A stretch of 64,000 bases of DNA from JACVSF01 sp036702855 (GCA_036702855.1 DATNQF010000099.1:1-64000); one strand, 5' to 3'. Positions 26,343-36,010 are shown, counted from the stretch's first letter. Program-made: numbers and translations. The notes: generated by a model not told the origin, from the sequence alone.

Positions 26343-27647
26343 TCAGTTAGTGACCCCTGCTGGCTGGCGCAAAGACGACTGTCCCTGATACACCTCACTG
26401 ACTAGGGTTCCTAGCCGTTTCAGAGCAGTCACAATCTCTTCATTGCTAGCCGTCAGGCTGATGCGGATACACTGTTTGGCGTGCGTCCAATCTTCCCGCA
26501 GTCCAGGGAAGAAGGGGCTACCCGGCACCACGATGACGCCGTACTGCTTCAACTGCTGATAGAGTTCCCAGTCAGTAATGGGTAGCTCGTCAAACCAAAT
26601 CCAGGCAAAAATAGAGCCTTCTCCCCGGTGCAGATACCAAGGTACTGATTGGGGCATAGCTTCATCGAGCGCTGCCTCCAATACGTCGAACTTCTGCTGG
26701 TAGTAAGGACGAATCACCTGTTCAGAGATTTGGGCTAGAGCACCCGATGCGATCGCACGGGCCGCGATCGCCTGGCCGTAACGAGACGAGTGGATACAGA
26801 GGTTGGTTTGGAAACACTCCAGTACTCGAATAATCGATTCATCCCCAATTGCAATCCCTAACCGCTCTCCCGGCAATCCAGCCTTAGAAAGACTCATGCA
26901 GTGAACGATAGTCTTGCCAAAGATGGGCGTCATCTCTGTAAAGTTCAAAGCTGGAAAGGGAGCAGCGTACGCAGAATCCACAAAAACAGGAACGTTGTGC
27001 GTCGCTGCGAGATCCGCAATACGGGTGGCTTCCTCATCGGTCATCACATTACCGGTGGGGTTACAGGGCCGAGAGAAGAGCACAAACCCTGTGTTCTCAT
27101 TCACCTCGAACCGATCAAAGTTGGGGCGATACTTGAAGCGATGCCCTGTGGCGTCAATATCTAAAGAGGGCTGGTAGGCCTTGAGCGCCTCGGGAATCAA
27201 AGAAACTCCGCCATACCCCGTATAGTCTGGACTTAGAGGCAGCACAATATCTTTAAGCTGGCCGTCGCGGGTGTAACCGCCAAAGGCGTTTGCTGCAAAA
27301 AAGTAGAGAGATTGGCTGCCTGGGGTAATAAGAACATTGCGATCGCTCAGATTGAGGCCATAGCGCTGATTAAAATCTTTGACCACAGCCGCGATTAGCG
27401 GTTCATAACCCTGACTAGAGCCATAACGACAAACCACCTCGCCATACTCTGGACTAGCCAAAAGATCGGCTGTGCAATCACGCCAGAGTTGCTCCACCTC
27501 AGGCAAAATCACAGGATTGCCCGCACTGAGGTTAATAAATTCCTGTCCGGTCCCAGCCCGCAACGTTTCGATGATGTCTTTCATAATGGCGCGGACGCCA
27601 GTCAGGTGAGACATCTGATCACCAAACTGCGTTAGAGCGGGGTTCAT
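26343..27647 (-). CDS. avtA: Valine-pyruvate aminotransferase
   Basis: Class I/II PLP aminotransferase of 434 residues, of the AvtA type that exchanges amino groups between valine or alanine and keto acids. It shows the AvtA-style start F-G-D-Q-M-S-H-L-T-G-V-R-A-I-M-K-D-I, then N-L-S-A-G-N-P near residue 40. S-R-P-C-N-P-T-G-N-V sits at the cofactor pocket. The PLP lysine is in M-S-L-S-K-A-G-L-P-G-E-R-L-G. The C-terminal Arg that holds the substrate carboxylate lies in C-I-R-I-S-L-T. It diverges from the ZIP transporter. Exact substrate range is inferred. Confidence 0.85.
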   Translation of the reverse strand: MNPALTQFGDQMSHLTGVRAIMKDIIETLRAGTGQEFINLSAGNPVILPEVEQLWRDCTADLLASPEYGEVVCRYGSSQGYEPLIAAVVKDFNQRYGLNLSDRNVLITPGSQSLYFFAANAFGGYTRDGQLKDIVLPLSPDYTGYGGVSLIPEALKAYQPSLDIDATGHRFKYRPNFDRFEVNENTGFVLFSRPCNPTGNVMTDEEATRIADLAATHNVPVFVDSAYAAPFPALNFTEMTPIFGKTIVHCMSLSKAGLPGERLGIAIGDESIIRVLECFQTNLCIHSSRYGQAIAARAIASGALAQISEQVIRPYYQQKFDVLEAALDEAMPQSVPWYLHRGEGSIFAWIWFDELPITDWELYQQLKQYGVIVVPGSPFFPGLREDWTHAKQCIRISLTASNEEIVTALKRLGTLVSEVYQGQSSLRQPAGVTN

Positions 27648-27876
27648 AGGATAGTTACAGGATGCAAACTAAACAGCAATGGATCTGTTAACGGCCCCAA
27701 CACTAGAGCAAAGCTAGCCTGAACTTTGCCAACACAACGTAGGGACACAATCGACTTCGATCCAGATATTCGATCAAATATAGCAGTCAGTTAACCTGCG
27801 CAACGAATGGAGGCCCTGAAAGCAGTTCACAATCGAAGCAGAGTGAAAAAGATGCTGCAACAAGGGTAAAGATGAC

Positions 27877-28650
27877 ATGGATACGTTGGCGATAGGATTT
27901 ACGGCTAGCTTGCTGGCAGGCTTAGGTACAGGGGTAGGAGCATTGCCGGTACTCTTGCCGATCAAACCGTCAGAACAGATTCAGGGAATTCTCCTTGGAT
28001 TGGGAGCCGGTATTATGCTGGCGGCGACTTCGTTTTCCCTGATCGTCCCAGGAACAGAAGCGGCCACTCAACAAGGGCTTTCTCCCAGTATGGCTGCACT
28101 CATCATGCTGGTTGGGGTTCTTATTGGGGGAGGATTTCTCTGGCTCTCGCACAACACTTTTCCCCACGAGCATATTTTCAAAGGGCAGGAAGGCCCTGCC
28201 ACTCAAAATCTCAAGCGTATCTGGCTGTTTATCATTGCGATTACGCTGCACAACTTTCCCGAGGGATTGGCAGTTGGGGTGGGCTTTGGGGGTGGTGAAC
28301 AAGCCGGAGCGATGGCCTTAGCGGCAGGAATTGGCTTGCAAAACATTCCTGAAGGTTTAGTGGTGGCGCTGGCGCTACGTGATCTTAACTACTCTCCACG
28401 CTATGCCCTGAGTGTTTCAACTTTGACAGGGCTAGTCGAGCCCATAGGCGGTCTATTGGGAGCCGGAATTGTTAGCATCGCTCAACCGATTTTGCCCTGG
28501 GCCATGGCCTTTGCTGCAGGAGCTATGCTGTTTGTCATTGTGGACGACATCCTCCCTGACATTGATCAGAAGAGTTTTGGGCAAAGCGGCACTTTGGGGG
28601 TGATGGTGGGCTTTGTGGTAATGATGTTTTTAGATATTGCGCTGGGATAA
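27877..28650 (+). CDS. ZIP family metal transporter
   Basis: ZIP-type divalent metal transporter of 257 residues with about eight transmembrane helices. The metal-binding motifs of helices IV and V are intact: L-H-N-F-P-E-G-L-A-V-G and, after it, L-Q-N-I-P-E-G-L-V-V-A. A short His-containing loop (H-N-T-F-P-H-E-H) precedes them. Zinc is the usual substrate; iron or manganese cannot be excluded. No Zur-type operator was recognised in the 229 bp shared with avtA. A hairpin terminator follows. Confidence 0.9.
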   Translation: MDTLAIGFTASLLAGLGTGVGALPVLLPIKPSEQIQGILLGLGAGIMLAATSFSLIVPGTEAATQQGLSPSMAALIMLVGVLIGGGFLWLSHNTFPHEHIFKGQEGPATQNLKRIWLFIIAITLHNFPEGLAVGVGFGGGEQAGAMALAAGIGLQNIPEGLVVALALRDLNYSPRYALSVSTLTGLVEPIGGLLGAGIVSIAQPILPWAMAFAAGAMLFVIVDDILPDIDQKSFGQSGTLGVMVGFVVMMFLDIALG

Positions 28651-28682
28651 GCTCTAAGCCCCAAGCAGTCTGCTCAGAAAGC

Positions 28683-28713
28683 AGCAGGGGGCACTCTGAG
28701 AGTACCCCCTGCT
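28683..28713 (+). terminator. Terminator after the ZIP gene
   Basis: AGCAGGGGG (28683-28691) pairs with CCCCCTGCT (28705-28713) around a 13-base loop, 33 bp after the stop. Only a short A/T-rich tail follows. Confidence 0.65.
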
Positions 28714-28761
28714 AAATAACATTAGTGGACTGGCAGACTTAGAAGAAGGCATTAAGCCTGT

Positions 28762-28836
28762 GTCATTGCGAGTCTGCGAAGCAACCTCTATAGAACCGGG
28801 TCTCAACTAAGATTGCTTCGCTCTGCTCGCAATGAC
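28762..28836. repeat. Dispersed palindromic repeat (GTCATTGCGAG type)
   Basis: GTCATTGCGAG-TCT-GCGAAGCAA (28762-28784) and an inverted partner at 28811-28836 form a long imperfect stem. This is the widely scattered GTCATTGCGAG...GAAGCAATC bacterial repeat. The loop contains A-C-C-G-G-G-T, seen also in other hairpins of this window. Confidence 0.65.
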
Positions 28837-28928
28837 CATGCATATCTTTAGCCTTGCCAATCCATTAGGTTGGGATCTAGAAGCCGTACTACTCAAATTT
28901 GCTACTAGGACCAGATAGGCAAAGGTCT

Positions 28929-30314
28929 CTAACGGCCTACGCCAACGTACTGGAAGCCAGCGGCTTTAAGGGTAGCAGGATCGAGGAAGTTACGGCCATC
29001 GATCAAAATCGGGCTATGCATAACCTTCGCAATCCGGTCAAAGTCTAGAGACTTAAACTCCTTCCAATCTGTCACCAGAACAAGCGCATCACACCCGTCT
29101 GCCATCATTTCGGGGTCAGTTTCTACCGTGACTCCGGTGAGGCCATGGCGCATACCGCTTTGAGCCACAATCGGATCGTAGGCTTTGACCTTAGCTCCCA
29201 AGCGATTGAGCTGCTCAATCAAAATTAGAGAGGGAGCATCCCGCATATCATCGGTATCGGGCTTGAAGGTTAAACCCAGCAGTCCCACAGTTTTACCCTT
29301 AAGGATTTTGAGCACCTGCTGTAGCTTTTCAAGGGCCACCAACCGCTGCCGTTCATTGACCTCAATGGTTGCCTTGAGCATTTGGGCGTCATAGCCATAG
29401 TCATCCGCTGTATGCAGCAAGGCCGACACGTCTTTCGGGAAGCAAGAACCACCCCAGCCAATGCCTGCTTGTAAGAACTTGCTGCCAATTCGGGAGTCGA
29501 GGCCAATGCCCTGAGCCACCTGAGTAACATCAGCACCAACGCGATCGCAAATATTGGCGACTTCGTTGATGAAGCTAATTTTGGTGGCGAGGAAAGCATT
29601 GGAAGCGTACTTCACCATCTCCGCTGAACTCAGGTCTGTTACCAACACAGGCACAGGCGGCAGGTTAGGATCTTCAGCAAAACGACGCTCCACGATAGGA
29701 GCGTACAGTTCTTTCATCATTGCGATCGCTTTGGGATTATTGCCGCCCAAAACAATGCGATCGGGGTTGAATGTGTCGTAAACCGCAGACCCTTCACGCA
29801 GAAATTCAGGGTTGCTGACAATATCAAACTGAGGTGACTTAGGCGGCGCTTCAACTGATCCGCCGCCTGCGGTTACCAAAGCTTTTTGCTGCTCCACCAC
29901 CCCATCTAGCACGATCATACGCACCCAATCTCCAGAACCGATGGGCACGGTTGATTTATTGACAATCACCTTGTAATCCCCGTTGAGGTGATTACCGATG
30001 CCCCGGGCAACAGCCTCAACATAGCGAGTGTCACTTTCTCCTGTGGGCAGAGCAGGGGTTCCTACCGCAATGAACAGGATGTCCCCATGCTCGACTCCCT
30101 GCTTCAAATCCGTCGTAAAGTGCAGGTGGCCCGCTGCCATGGATGACTGCATTAGATCTGAGAGACCCGGCTCAAAAATGGGCGACTGCCCCGACTGCAT
30201 TAGCTTGACCTTCTCTTCGTTCACATCTACGCAGATGACATCATGACCCGTGTGAGCTAGGCACACACCGGTCACCAAGCCCACGTAGCCTGTTCCAATT
30301 ACGCATACCCGCAT
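28929..30314 (-). CDS. ugd: UDP-glucose 6-dehydrogenase
   Basis: UDP-glucose/GDP-mannose dehydrogenase family enzyme of 461 residues. It oxidises UDP-glucose twice to UDP-glucuronate with two NAD. The N-terminal Rossmann motif is V-I-G-T-G-Y-V-G-L-V-T-G. Other family blocks are V-N-K-S-T-V-P-I-G, N-P-E-F-L-R-E-G-S-A and the catalytic Cys in G-G-S-C-F-P-K-D. The UDP-binding end follows L-G-L-T-F-K-P-D-T-D-D-M-R-D. The UDP-glucuronate decarboxylase gene lies 100 bp upstream on the same strand and would use the product, which supports UDP-glucose over GDP-mannose. Confidence 0.93.
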   Translation of the reverse strand: MRVCVIGTGYVGLVTGVCLAHTGHDVICVDVNEEKVKLMQSGQSPIFEPGLSDLMQSSMAAGHLHFTTDLKQGVEHGDILFIAVGTPALPTGESDTRYVEAVARGIGNHLNGDYKVIVNKSTVPIGSGDWVRMIVLDGVVEQQKALVTAGGGSVEAPPKSPQFDIVSNPEFLREGSAVYDTFNPDRIVLGGNNPKAIAMMKELYAPIVERRFAEDPNLPPVPVLVTDLSSAEMVKYASNAFLATKISFINEVANICDRVGADVTQVAQGIGLDSRIGSKFLQAGIGWGGSCFPKDVSALLHTADDYGYDAQMLKATIEVNERQRLVALEKLQQVLKILKGKTVGLLGLTFKPDTDDMRDAPSLILIEQLNRLGAKVKAYDPIVAQSGMRHGLTGVTVETDPEMMADGCDALVLVTDWKEFKSLDFDRIAKVMHSPILIDGRNFLDPATLKAAGFQYVGVGR

Positions 30315-30414
30315 AGGTCTTAATCCTCGCTATTGTTAGAAACTCAACACGGTATTTGCTTAACTTCCAAATCTGCCCAAAAAGGGCCGGAGAAGGAAAC
30401 CTAAAGGAGCCTTG

Positions 30415-31377
30415 TCAGGCTAGAGGTAGCTGGGCTGGGGTCACGACACGCTCGCCCAAGCGCTCTGAAAAATCTTGGATTGTTTTTTGCAGTCCCTCCT
30501 GTAGGGACACTGTTGGCTGCCAGTCTAAGTAGGTCTGGGCTCGGGTAATATCGGGCTTACGCCGCTTAGGATCGTCTAGGGGCAGCGATTCAAACTTCAG
30601 TGGTACATCCGGATTCACCATGGATTGCACTGTTTGTGCCAGTTGCAGAATGGTGTATTCATCAGGGTTACCCAGGTTGATAGGACCTTGATGGTCTCCT
30701 TCCATCAACCGCATTAGCCCCTCAACCAAGTCGGAAACGTAGCAGAAGCTGCGGGTCTGGGAGCCATCTCCATAGACTGTGAGGGGAATTCCTTGCAAAG
30801 CCTGTACCACTAGGTTACTGACAACTCTGCCATCGTTTTCTAGCATTCGGGGACCGTACGTATTGAAGATGCGCGCAACCCGAATCTCCACATCATTCTG
30901 GCGGTGATAGTCAAAAGCTAGAGTCTCCGCCACGCGCTTGCCTTCGTCATAACAGCTACGAATGCCGATAGGGTTGACATTCCCCCGGTACTCTTCGACC
31001 TGGGGATGCACTTCCGGGTCCCCATACACTTCAGAGGTTGAGGCCAGCAGAAAACGAGCCTTTACTCGTTTGGCTAACCCCAGCATATTGAGCGTACCCA
31101 TGACATTGGTTTTGATCGTCTTGACCGGGTTGTATTGGTAATGCACCGGTGAAGCGGGACAGGCTAGGTGATAGATGCGGTCAACTTCTAGCCGAATAGG
31201 TTCAGTAATATCGTGGCGAACCAATTCAAAATAAGGATGTTCCAGCCACTTCAAAATATTTCGCTTGTGACCGGTATAGAAGTTATCCAAACAGATTACT
31301 TCGTGACCTTCCGTCATTAACCGATCAATGAGGTGGGAACCGATGAAGCCAGCTCCCCCTGTAACTAAAATTCGCAT
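30415..31377 (-). CDS. uxs: UDP-glucuronate decarboxylase (UDP-xylose synthase)
   Basis: Extended SDR of 320 residues that decarboxylates UDP-glucuronate to UDP-xylose. It starts M-R-I-L-V-T-G-G-A-G-F-I-G-S-H-L with the G-x-x-G-x-x-G motif. UXS-type blocks are H-L-A-C-P-A-S-P-V-H-Y-Q, T-S-E-V-Y-G-D-P and N-P-I-G-x-R-S-C-Y-D-E-G-K-R, which carries the catalytic Tyr and Lys. A-R-I-F-N-T-Y-G-P-R-M follows. An earlier start (31425) adds 16 residues before the fold and is unlikely. With ugd it forms a two-gene route to pentose donors for extracellular polysaccharide or glycosylation. Confidence 0.92.
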   Translation of the reverse strand: MRILVTGGAGFIGSHLIDRLMTEGHEVICLDNFYTGHKRNILKWLEHPYFELVRHDITEPIRLEVDRIYHLACPASPVHYQYNPVKTIKTNVMGTLNMLGLAKRVKARFLLASTSEVYGDPEVHPQVEEYRGNVNPIGIRSCYDEGKRVAETLAFDYHRQNDVEIRVARIFNTYGPRMLENDGRVVSNLVVQALQGIPLTVYGDGSQTRSFCYVSDLVEGLMRLMEGDHQGPINLGNPDEYTILQLAQTVQSMVNPDVPLKFESLPLDDPKRRKPDITRAQTYLDWQPTVSLQEGLQKTIQDFSERLGERVVTPAQLPLA

Positions 31378-31896
31378 AGAGTAAATTGCCTCATGAAATA
31401 TCGTTATACAGAAGCCTTCCCACAACTCTATTCGAGGATCAGTCAGAGTAAAGATCGCAGAGGGTATCTGCTTGTAAAGATACCGTAAGAATTTTTAGGA
31501 ATTAAATCTGTTAATGCTGCACTCTCCATTTTCACTTTGATGGGTGAAGAGATGCGATCGCAGTCACCCATCGCTACTTCTCACCCCAAAACCTTTGATG
31601 GTGCAACTTGGCTCTCTGTTCCAGAAAGCTATTTCATCCCTGTTAAATAGGGAAGGGTAGAAAACCTGACTTAAGCTACTTGACAAAGCTTTTTAAGCTT
31701 GAATAGTGACTAAAATTCCCCAGAACAAGGACAAAAACCGGGTTGCAGCAACCTAGCTAAAGTTTCTGCAACCCGGTTAGTAACCTATTAGTAGGCTTGT
31801 GGGAGGAAATATGAATTTTTTGCGAACTTCTTTAAATCCTTGGTGAACCCTCTTGAGGAGCAGGCACTAGCAAGCTGGCGACTGCTCAAATTTTGC
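31378..31896. other. Intergenic between uxs and lepA
   Basis: 519 bp holding the promoter of uxs and the 3' end region of lepA. It contains one HIP1 site (31555-31562) and the hairpin at 31736-31778. The open frame at 31840-32133 is an overlap shadow of lepA. No other gene seen. Confidence 0.5.
31736..31778 (-). terminator. Hairpin downstream of lepA
   Basis: Perfect 13-bp inverted repeat AACCGGGTTGCAG (31736-31748) and CTGCAACCCGGTT (31766-31778), loop 17 bases. On the minus strand it ends in T5. It lies about 120 bp beyond the lepA stop. The same A-C-C-G-G-G-T-T core is at 16393-16458, so it may be a dispersed repeat used as a terminator. Confidence 0.6.
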
Positions 31897-33702
31897 CTAA
31901 GACAGCTTCAACACTGCCATGAAGGCTTCCTGTGGCACATCAACAGTTCCAATCGCCTTCAAGCGCTTTTTGCCCTTAGCTTGCTTCTGCAACAGTTTTT
32001 TCTTCCGGGAGATATCACCGCCGTAACATTTCGCGAGTACGTCCTTCCGCAAGGCAGGAATACTTTCGCTGGCAATAACGCGGGTGCCAATGCTAGCTTG
32101 AATCGGAATTTTAAACTGGTGTCGAGGAATTAGCTCCTTCAGCTTCTCCACGAGGGCTTTTCCAACGTAATAAGCCTTATCTCGATGCACGATAGTGGCC
32201 AGAGGATCCACTCGATCGCCGTTGATCAGTACATCTAGCCGCACCAATGGGTTCTCCCGATAGCCAATCAGGTGATATTCCATACTGGCATACCCGCGGC
32301 TGCGAGACTTCATATGGTCAAAGAAGTCGGTTACCACTTCTGCTAGAGGCAATTCGTAAACCAAGGTTGTGCGGCCCTGGGTCAGGTAGCGCATGTCCTT
32401 AAAATCACCGCGACGGCTTTGGCAGAGCTCCATCAGCGCCCCGACAAACTCTTCAGGAGTGATCATTTCTACTTTTACATAGGGCTCCTCAATGCGCTCT
32501 CGCTCTTGGGGTGGCGGCAGGGTGCTGGGGTTGTCGATCATCAGCTCCTCCCCGGCCAGTGTGTAGACCTTGTAAATAACCGAGGGGGCAGTCGTAATCA
32601 AATCTAGGTTGTATTCCCGCTCCAGCCGCTCCTGCACAATTTCCATGTGCAGGAGCCCCAAAAAGCCGCACCGGAAGCCAAAGCCCATTGCGCTAGAGGT
32701 TTCTGGCTCGTACTGCAAGGCCGCATCACTCAAGCGAAGTTTTTCTAAAGCCTCACGCAGTTCCTCAAACTGATCTGCATCTGTTGGAAAGAGGCCACAA
32801 AACACCATGGGTTTGGCCTCAACATACCCTGGTAACGGAGTTGCGGCTGGGCTTTTAACCAGGGTGATGGTGTCCCCAACGCGAGCATCTTCTACCGCCT
32901 TAATAGAGGCAGCGATGTAGCCTACCTCTCCAGCGTGTAACTCATCTACTTGGATTTGATTGGGTGAGAGAACCCCCAATTCATCAATTTCATACTCCTT
33001 CTGAGAAACCATTAGGCGAATGCGATCGCCTTTTCGAATAGTTCCATCCATTACCCGGAAGTAGACAATTACGCCGCGGTAGCTATCGTAATAACTATCG
33101 AAGATCAGCGCTCTCAGGGGCTGTTCTACCGTGTCTTGTGGAGGGGGCGTGAGATAGACAATGGCTTCTAAAATTTCGTCAATGCCAATGCCCTCCTTTG
33201 CTGAGGCCAAAATGGCATTGCTGCAATCTAGTCCAATAATCTCCTCAATTTCGGCTTTGATTCGGTCAGGCTCTGCTCCGGGCAAGTCAATCTTGTTAAG
33301 CACCGGAATAATTTCTAGGTTATGCTCCAAGGCCAAGTAAACGTTGGCCAATGTTTGCGCTTCTACTCCCTGGGACGCATCTACGACCAGCAGCGCCCCT
33401 TCACAAGCCACTAAGGAGCGGGAGACTTCATAGGAGAAGTCAACGTGACCCGGTGTGTCAATCAGGTTTAGAACGTAATTGTTGCCGTCCTGAGCCTGGT
33501 AGTTCATGCGGGCAGCTTGCAGCTTGATCGTGATGCCCCGCTCCCGCTCCAGTTCCATATTGTCGAGGAACTGTTCTTTCATCTCCCGTGCGCTGACCGT
33601 ACCCGTGCGCTGGAGAAGTCGATCGGCCAGGGTCGATTTCCCATGGTCGATGTGGGCAATAATCGAAAAGTTGCGAATGCGCGAGACGGGAACGTCGGTC
33701 AT
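31897..33702 (-). CDS. lepA: Elongation factor 4 (LepA)
   Basis: LepA GTPase of 601 residues, which binds ribosomes, promotes back-translocation and assists initiation or assembly. G motifs are complete: A-H-I-D-H-G-K-S-T-L, R-G-I-T-I-K-L, D-T-P-G-H-V-D-F and N-K-I-D-L-P. The LepA-specific C-terminal domain ends K-K-L-L-x-K-Q-A-K-G-K-K-R-L-K, then G-x-V-D-V-P-Q-E-A-F-M-A-V-L. Length equals the family norm. Confidence 0.97.
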   Translation of the reverse strand: MTDVPVSRIRNFSIIAHIDHGKSTLADRLLQRTGTVSAREMKEQFLDNMELERERGITIKLQAARMNYQAQDGNNYVLNLIDTPGHVDFSYEVSRSLVACEGALLVVDASQGVEAQTLANVYLALEHNLEIIPVLNKIDLPGAEPDRIKAEIEEIIGLDCSNAILASAKEGIGIDEILEAIVYLTPPPQDTVEQPLRALIFDSYYDSYRGVIVYFRVMDGTIRKGDRIRLMVSQKEYEIDELGVLSPNQIQVDELHAGEVGYIAASIKAVEDARVGDTITLVKSPAATPLPGYVEAKPMVFCGLFPTDADQFEELREALEKLRLSDAALQYEPETSSAMGFGFRCGFLGLLHMEIVQERLEREYNLDLITTAPSVIYKVYTLAGEELMIDNPSTLPPPQERERIEEPYVKVEMITPEEFVGALMELCQSRRGDFKDMRYLTQGRTTLVYELPLAEVVTDFFDHMKSRSRGYASMEYHLIGYRENPLVRLDVLINGDRVDPLATIVHRDKAYYVGKALVEKLKELIPRHQFKIPIQASIGTRVIASESIPALRKDVLAKCYGGDISRKKKLLQKQAKGKKRLKAIGTVDVPQEAFMAVLKLS

Positions 33703-34096
33703 AAACGGTTGGCTAGAGCGACAAAAATCAAACTTGAATTAACTTATTGTAATCCTTAGCTCTCGGGGTAATTGGACCAAGTGCGATCGCAAGCGCTATC
33801 CATCTGCGCAAGAGCGATGCTTTCTTAAAACACAATTTCGCTAAGGTCAACCGTACAGATACGTGTTTAAAGGCTTAGATGGTGTTGATTCACAGAATCT
33901 TGAAGTTATTCCCGGATTAGCGGGCACTATATTAGGACATAAGAATCAAGAACCTCATAATAGGATCATAGGGTGGAAAGGTTTTACGGGCGTACAGGCT
34001 CTGCAGTTAGATGATAAATCTCCTTAGATAGTGTTCTGTTTTCCCCATACGCCTTACTTCAATTCAATTGACCGATTGTGTTTTCAGCCTAAAACC
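33703..34096. other. Intergenic between lepA and the RHH-like gene
   Basis: 394 bp carrying both divergent promoters. A GTG-started frame of 54 codons (33863-34027, rightward) reads like protein but has no ribosome site or known relative. I leave it uncalled. One HIP1-like site at 33782-33789. No RNA gene recognised. Confidence 0.45.
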
Positions 34097-34324
34097 ATGA
34101 GTGATTCAACTGCAGCCTCTGTAGCGGACGACAAGGTAGAACTGTCCATTCAGCTTGATCGAGAATTGTTGGAGCAGGTGAGCCACCTCACCACTGATCC
34201 AAGTAAGGTTATTGAAGTCGCGCTTAGGCAGTGGCTCAAGGGCAGTCGTCCTCGTGAGGATGAGTTGACGCGTGCTTTACCCCGAAATCCGACAATTCCA
34301 CCCAAAGGGGAGTGGAACGACTAA
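34097..34324 (+). CDS. Small RHH/CcdA antitoxin-like protein
   Basis: Protein of 75 residues. The central part (V-E-L-S-I-Q-L-D-R-E-L-L-E-Q-V-S-H-L, then V-I-E-V-A-L-R-Q-W-L) has the strand-helix-helix layout of ribbon-helix-helix proteins such as CcdA-type antitoxins. The tail after residue 55 is proline-rich and disordered, as in antitoxins that clasp a toxin. No toxin gene follows; the next ORF is a histidine kinase 190 bp on. It may be a stand-alone cyanobacterial regulator. The ATG at 34097 is used because the frame upstream has no domain. Confidence 0.6.
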   Translation: MSDSTAASVADDKVELSIQLDRELLEQVSHLTTDPSKVIEVALRQWLKGSRPREDELTRALPRNPTIPPKGEWND

Positions 34325-34515
34325 GGGGTGTCCTTAATTCGTATGGCCCCAAGGCGGTTGGAGTTCCTGATTCAAAAACTACTCAATTAGCTTGTCTGCG
34401 AGTACCTTGGTGATGCTGGTCATAGATTGCTCTCAACGCCAAGACAGAAGACAGCTAATGGCTCTGGCTTGATTAAGCCGATGAACGCTTCAACCGATTT
34501 TGGATTTCAAGTTGC

Positions 34516-35967
34516 ATGGTTCGGTCTGTCAGTTCTAACTCTCTGATGCACGTCGTCCCGCAGACTCCTGAGGCTGGTGATGATTCCGGAACAATGGATG
34601 CTCCCGCTGGGCCGGAAAACTACGCACCTCACATCAGTCAAATTACGCGCAACATTCGCCGCACACTCGACCTAGAAACAATTTGGCGACAGACGGTTGA
34701 GGGGTTAGGGCATCTGTTTCAAGCCAGTCGTTGCTTAGTGTGCGCCTACCGAACCGCTGCAGAAGGAGTTACTGTAGCTGCTGAGTTTCGTCAGTCAGAA
34801 CAGATTGAGTCTTGGCAAGGCCGCCGATTCAGACTCGCAGAAAACAATTGTTTGAGCCGTGCGATCGCATCAGTCACTCCCATCACAGAAGTTTCTGATT
34901 TAAGTGGCTCTGAAAGCTACCAAGTGCTGGCGATTGCCACTCGGTATCAAGACCAAGTCAATGGCTTGGTGGTACTTCATACCGCTCCTAGCCGCACATG
35001 GTCAGCTGTTGAGCTTGATTTAATCACCGAATTAGCCGATCAGGTCGGAACTGCGATCGCCCATGCGCGTCTTTTTGGCGAAAGCCATGCTCTAGCCTCT
35101 CAACTACAGCAAGCCAATGCCCGCCTGGTAGAAAAGCACCGTGAACTGGAGGAAGCCCGCAAACAGGCAGAAGAAGCCCGCAAACAGGCAGAAGAAGCCT
35201 CACGGCTAAAAAGCGAGTTTCTCGCCAACACCTCTCATGAATTGCGTACTCCCCTCAACGGCATGATCGGCTTTCTAAAGCTGGTTTTGGACGGTATGGC
35301 CGACGATCCAGAGGAGCAGGAAGAATTTATTCAAGAGGCCCATAAATCTGCCATTCACCTGCTCAATCTCATCAACGACGTCCTTGATATTGCCAAGATC
35401 GAAGCAGGCAAGATGCAGATCGAGATGGGTCCGGTTAAGCTGCAGGAGCTGCTCAACGACGTTGAAAACTTTACCCGACCTCAGGCTGAGCATAAGGGAC
35501 TGCGCTTCAGCATTTCCATGCCCTCTACCCGAGATGCCATTATTCTCCATGGCAACTACCAGCGGATTTTACAGGTCATGCTCAACTTAGTGGGGAACGC
35601 GATCAAATTTACCCATGTCGGTGGCATTACCATCAGTGCTGAAATTAAATCTCAAAAGATTACCTTCAAAGACAAGATCTGGCCTGGGTTACTCAAGATC
35701 AGCGTGGCTGATACTGGCATTGGTGTGTCTCTGGAGAAGCAAGACCGCCTGTTTCAAACCTTTAGCCAAGTAGACGGTGAGCGCACCCGCCAGTATGGGG
35801 GAACAGGTTTAGGCCTAGCTATCTCTCAGAAGCTGGTCGAAGCCATGGGCGGGGTCGTGCAGTTTATCAGCATGGGTGAAGGGTTGGGCTCCACCGTTAC
35901 CTTTACCACCCTGCTCTATCAAGAGCCCGTAGTGGTCTTGACAGAGCCGCTTCATCCTGTTTCCTAA
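34516..35967 (+). CDS. Cytosolic GAF-domain sensor histidine kinase
   Basis: Histidine kinase of 483 residues with no membrane segment. An N-terminal GAF domain (about 50-195) is followed by a coiled coil (about 197-235) that contains a 21-bp tandem DNA repeat (encoding E-A-R-K-Q-A-E). The HisKA phosphoacceptor is in N-T-S-H-E-L-R-T-P-L-N-G. The ATPase domain has N-L-V-G-N-A-I-K-F, D-T-G-I-G-V-S and G-T-G-L-G-L-A-I-S. The GAF domain lacks an obvious bilin-binding Cys-His, although F-Q-A-S-R-C-L-V-C resembles the region near one. No response regulator adjacent. GTG or ATG usage at the N-terminus is uncertain; 34516 gives a longer leader before the GAF domain. Confidence 0.88.
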   Translation: MVRSVSSNSLMHVVPQTPEAGDDSGTMDAPAGPENYAPHISQITRNIRRTLDLETIWRQTVEGLGHLFQASRCLVCAYRTAAEGVTVAAEFRQSEQIESWQGRRFRLAENNCLSRAIASVTPITEVSDLSGSESYQVLAIATRYQDQVNGLVVLHTAPSRTWSAVELDLITELADQVGTAIAHARLFGESHALASQLQQANARLVEKHRELEEARKQAEEARKQAEEASRLKSEFLANTSHELRTPLNGMIGFLKLVLDGMADDPEEQEEFIQEAHKSAIHLLNLINDVLDIAKIEAGKMQIEMGPVKLQELLNDVENFTRPQAEHKGLRFSISMPSTRDAIILHGNYQRILQVMLNLVGNAIKFTHVGGITISAEIKSQKITFKDKIWPGLLKISVADTGIGVSLEKQDRLFQTFSQVDGERTRQYGGTGLGLAISQKLVEAMGGVVQFISMGEGLGSTVTFTTLLYQEPVVVLTEPLHPVS

Positions 35968-36010
35968 ACGCCCCTCTTTGGAAGAAAGCAGAGACTCTAT
36001 TAAGGGACCA

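Noticed and set aside
33863..34027. GTG-started rightward frame of 54 codons before the RHH-like gene
   Set aside because: Reads like protein but has no ribosome site, no recognised relative, and lies where two promoters are expected.
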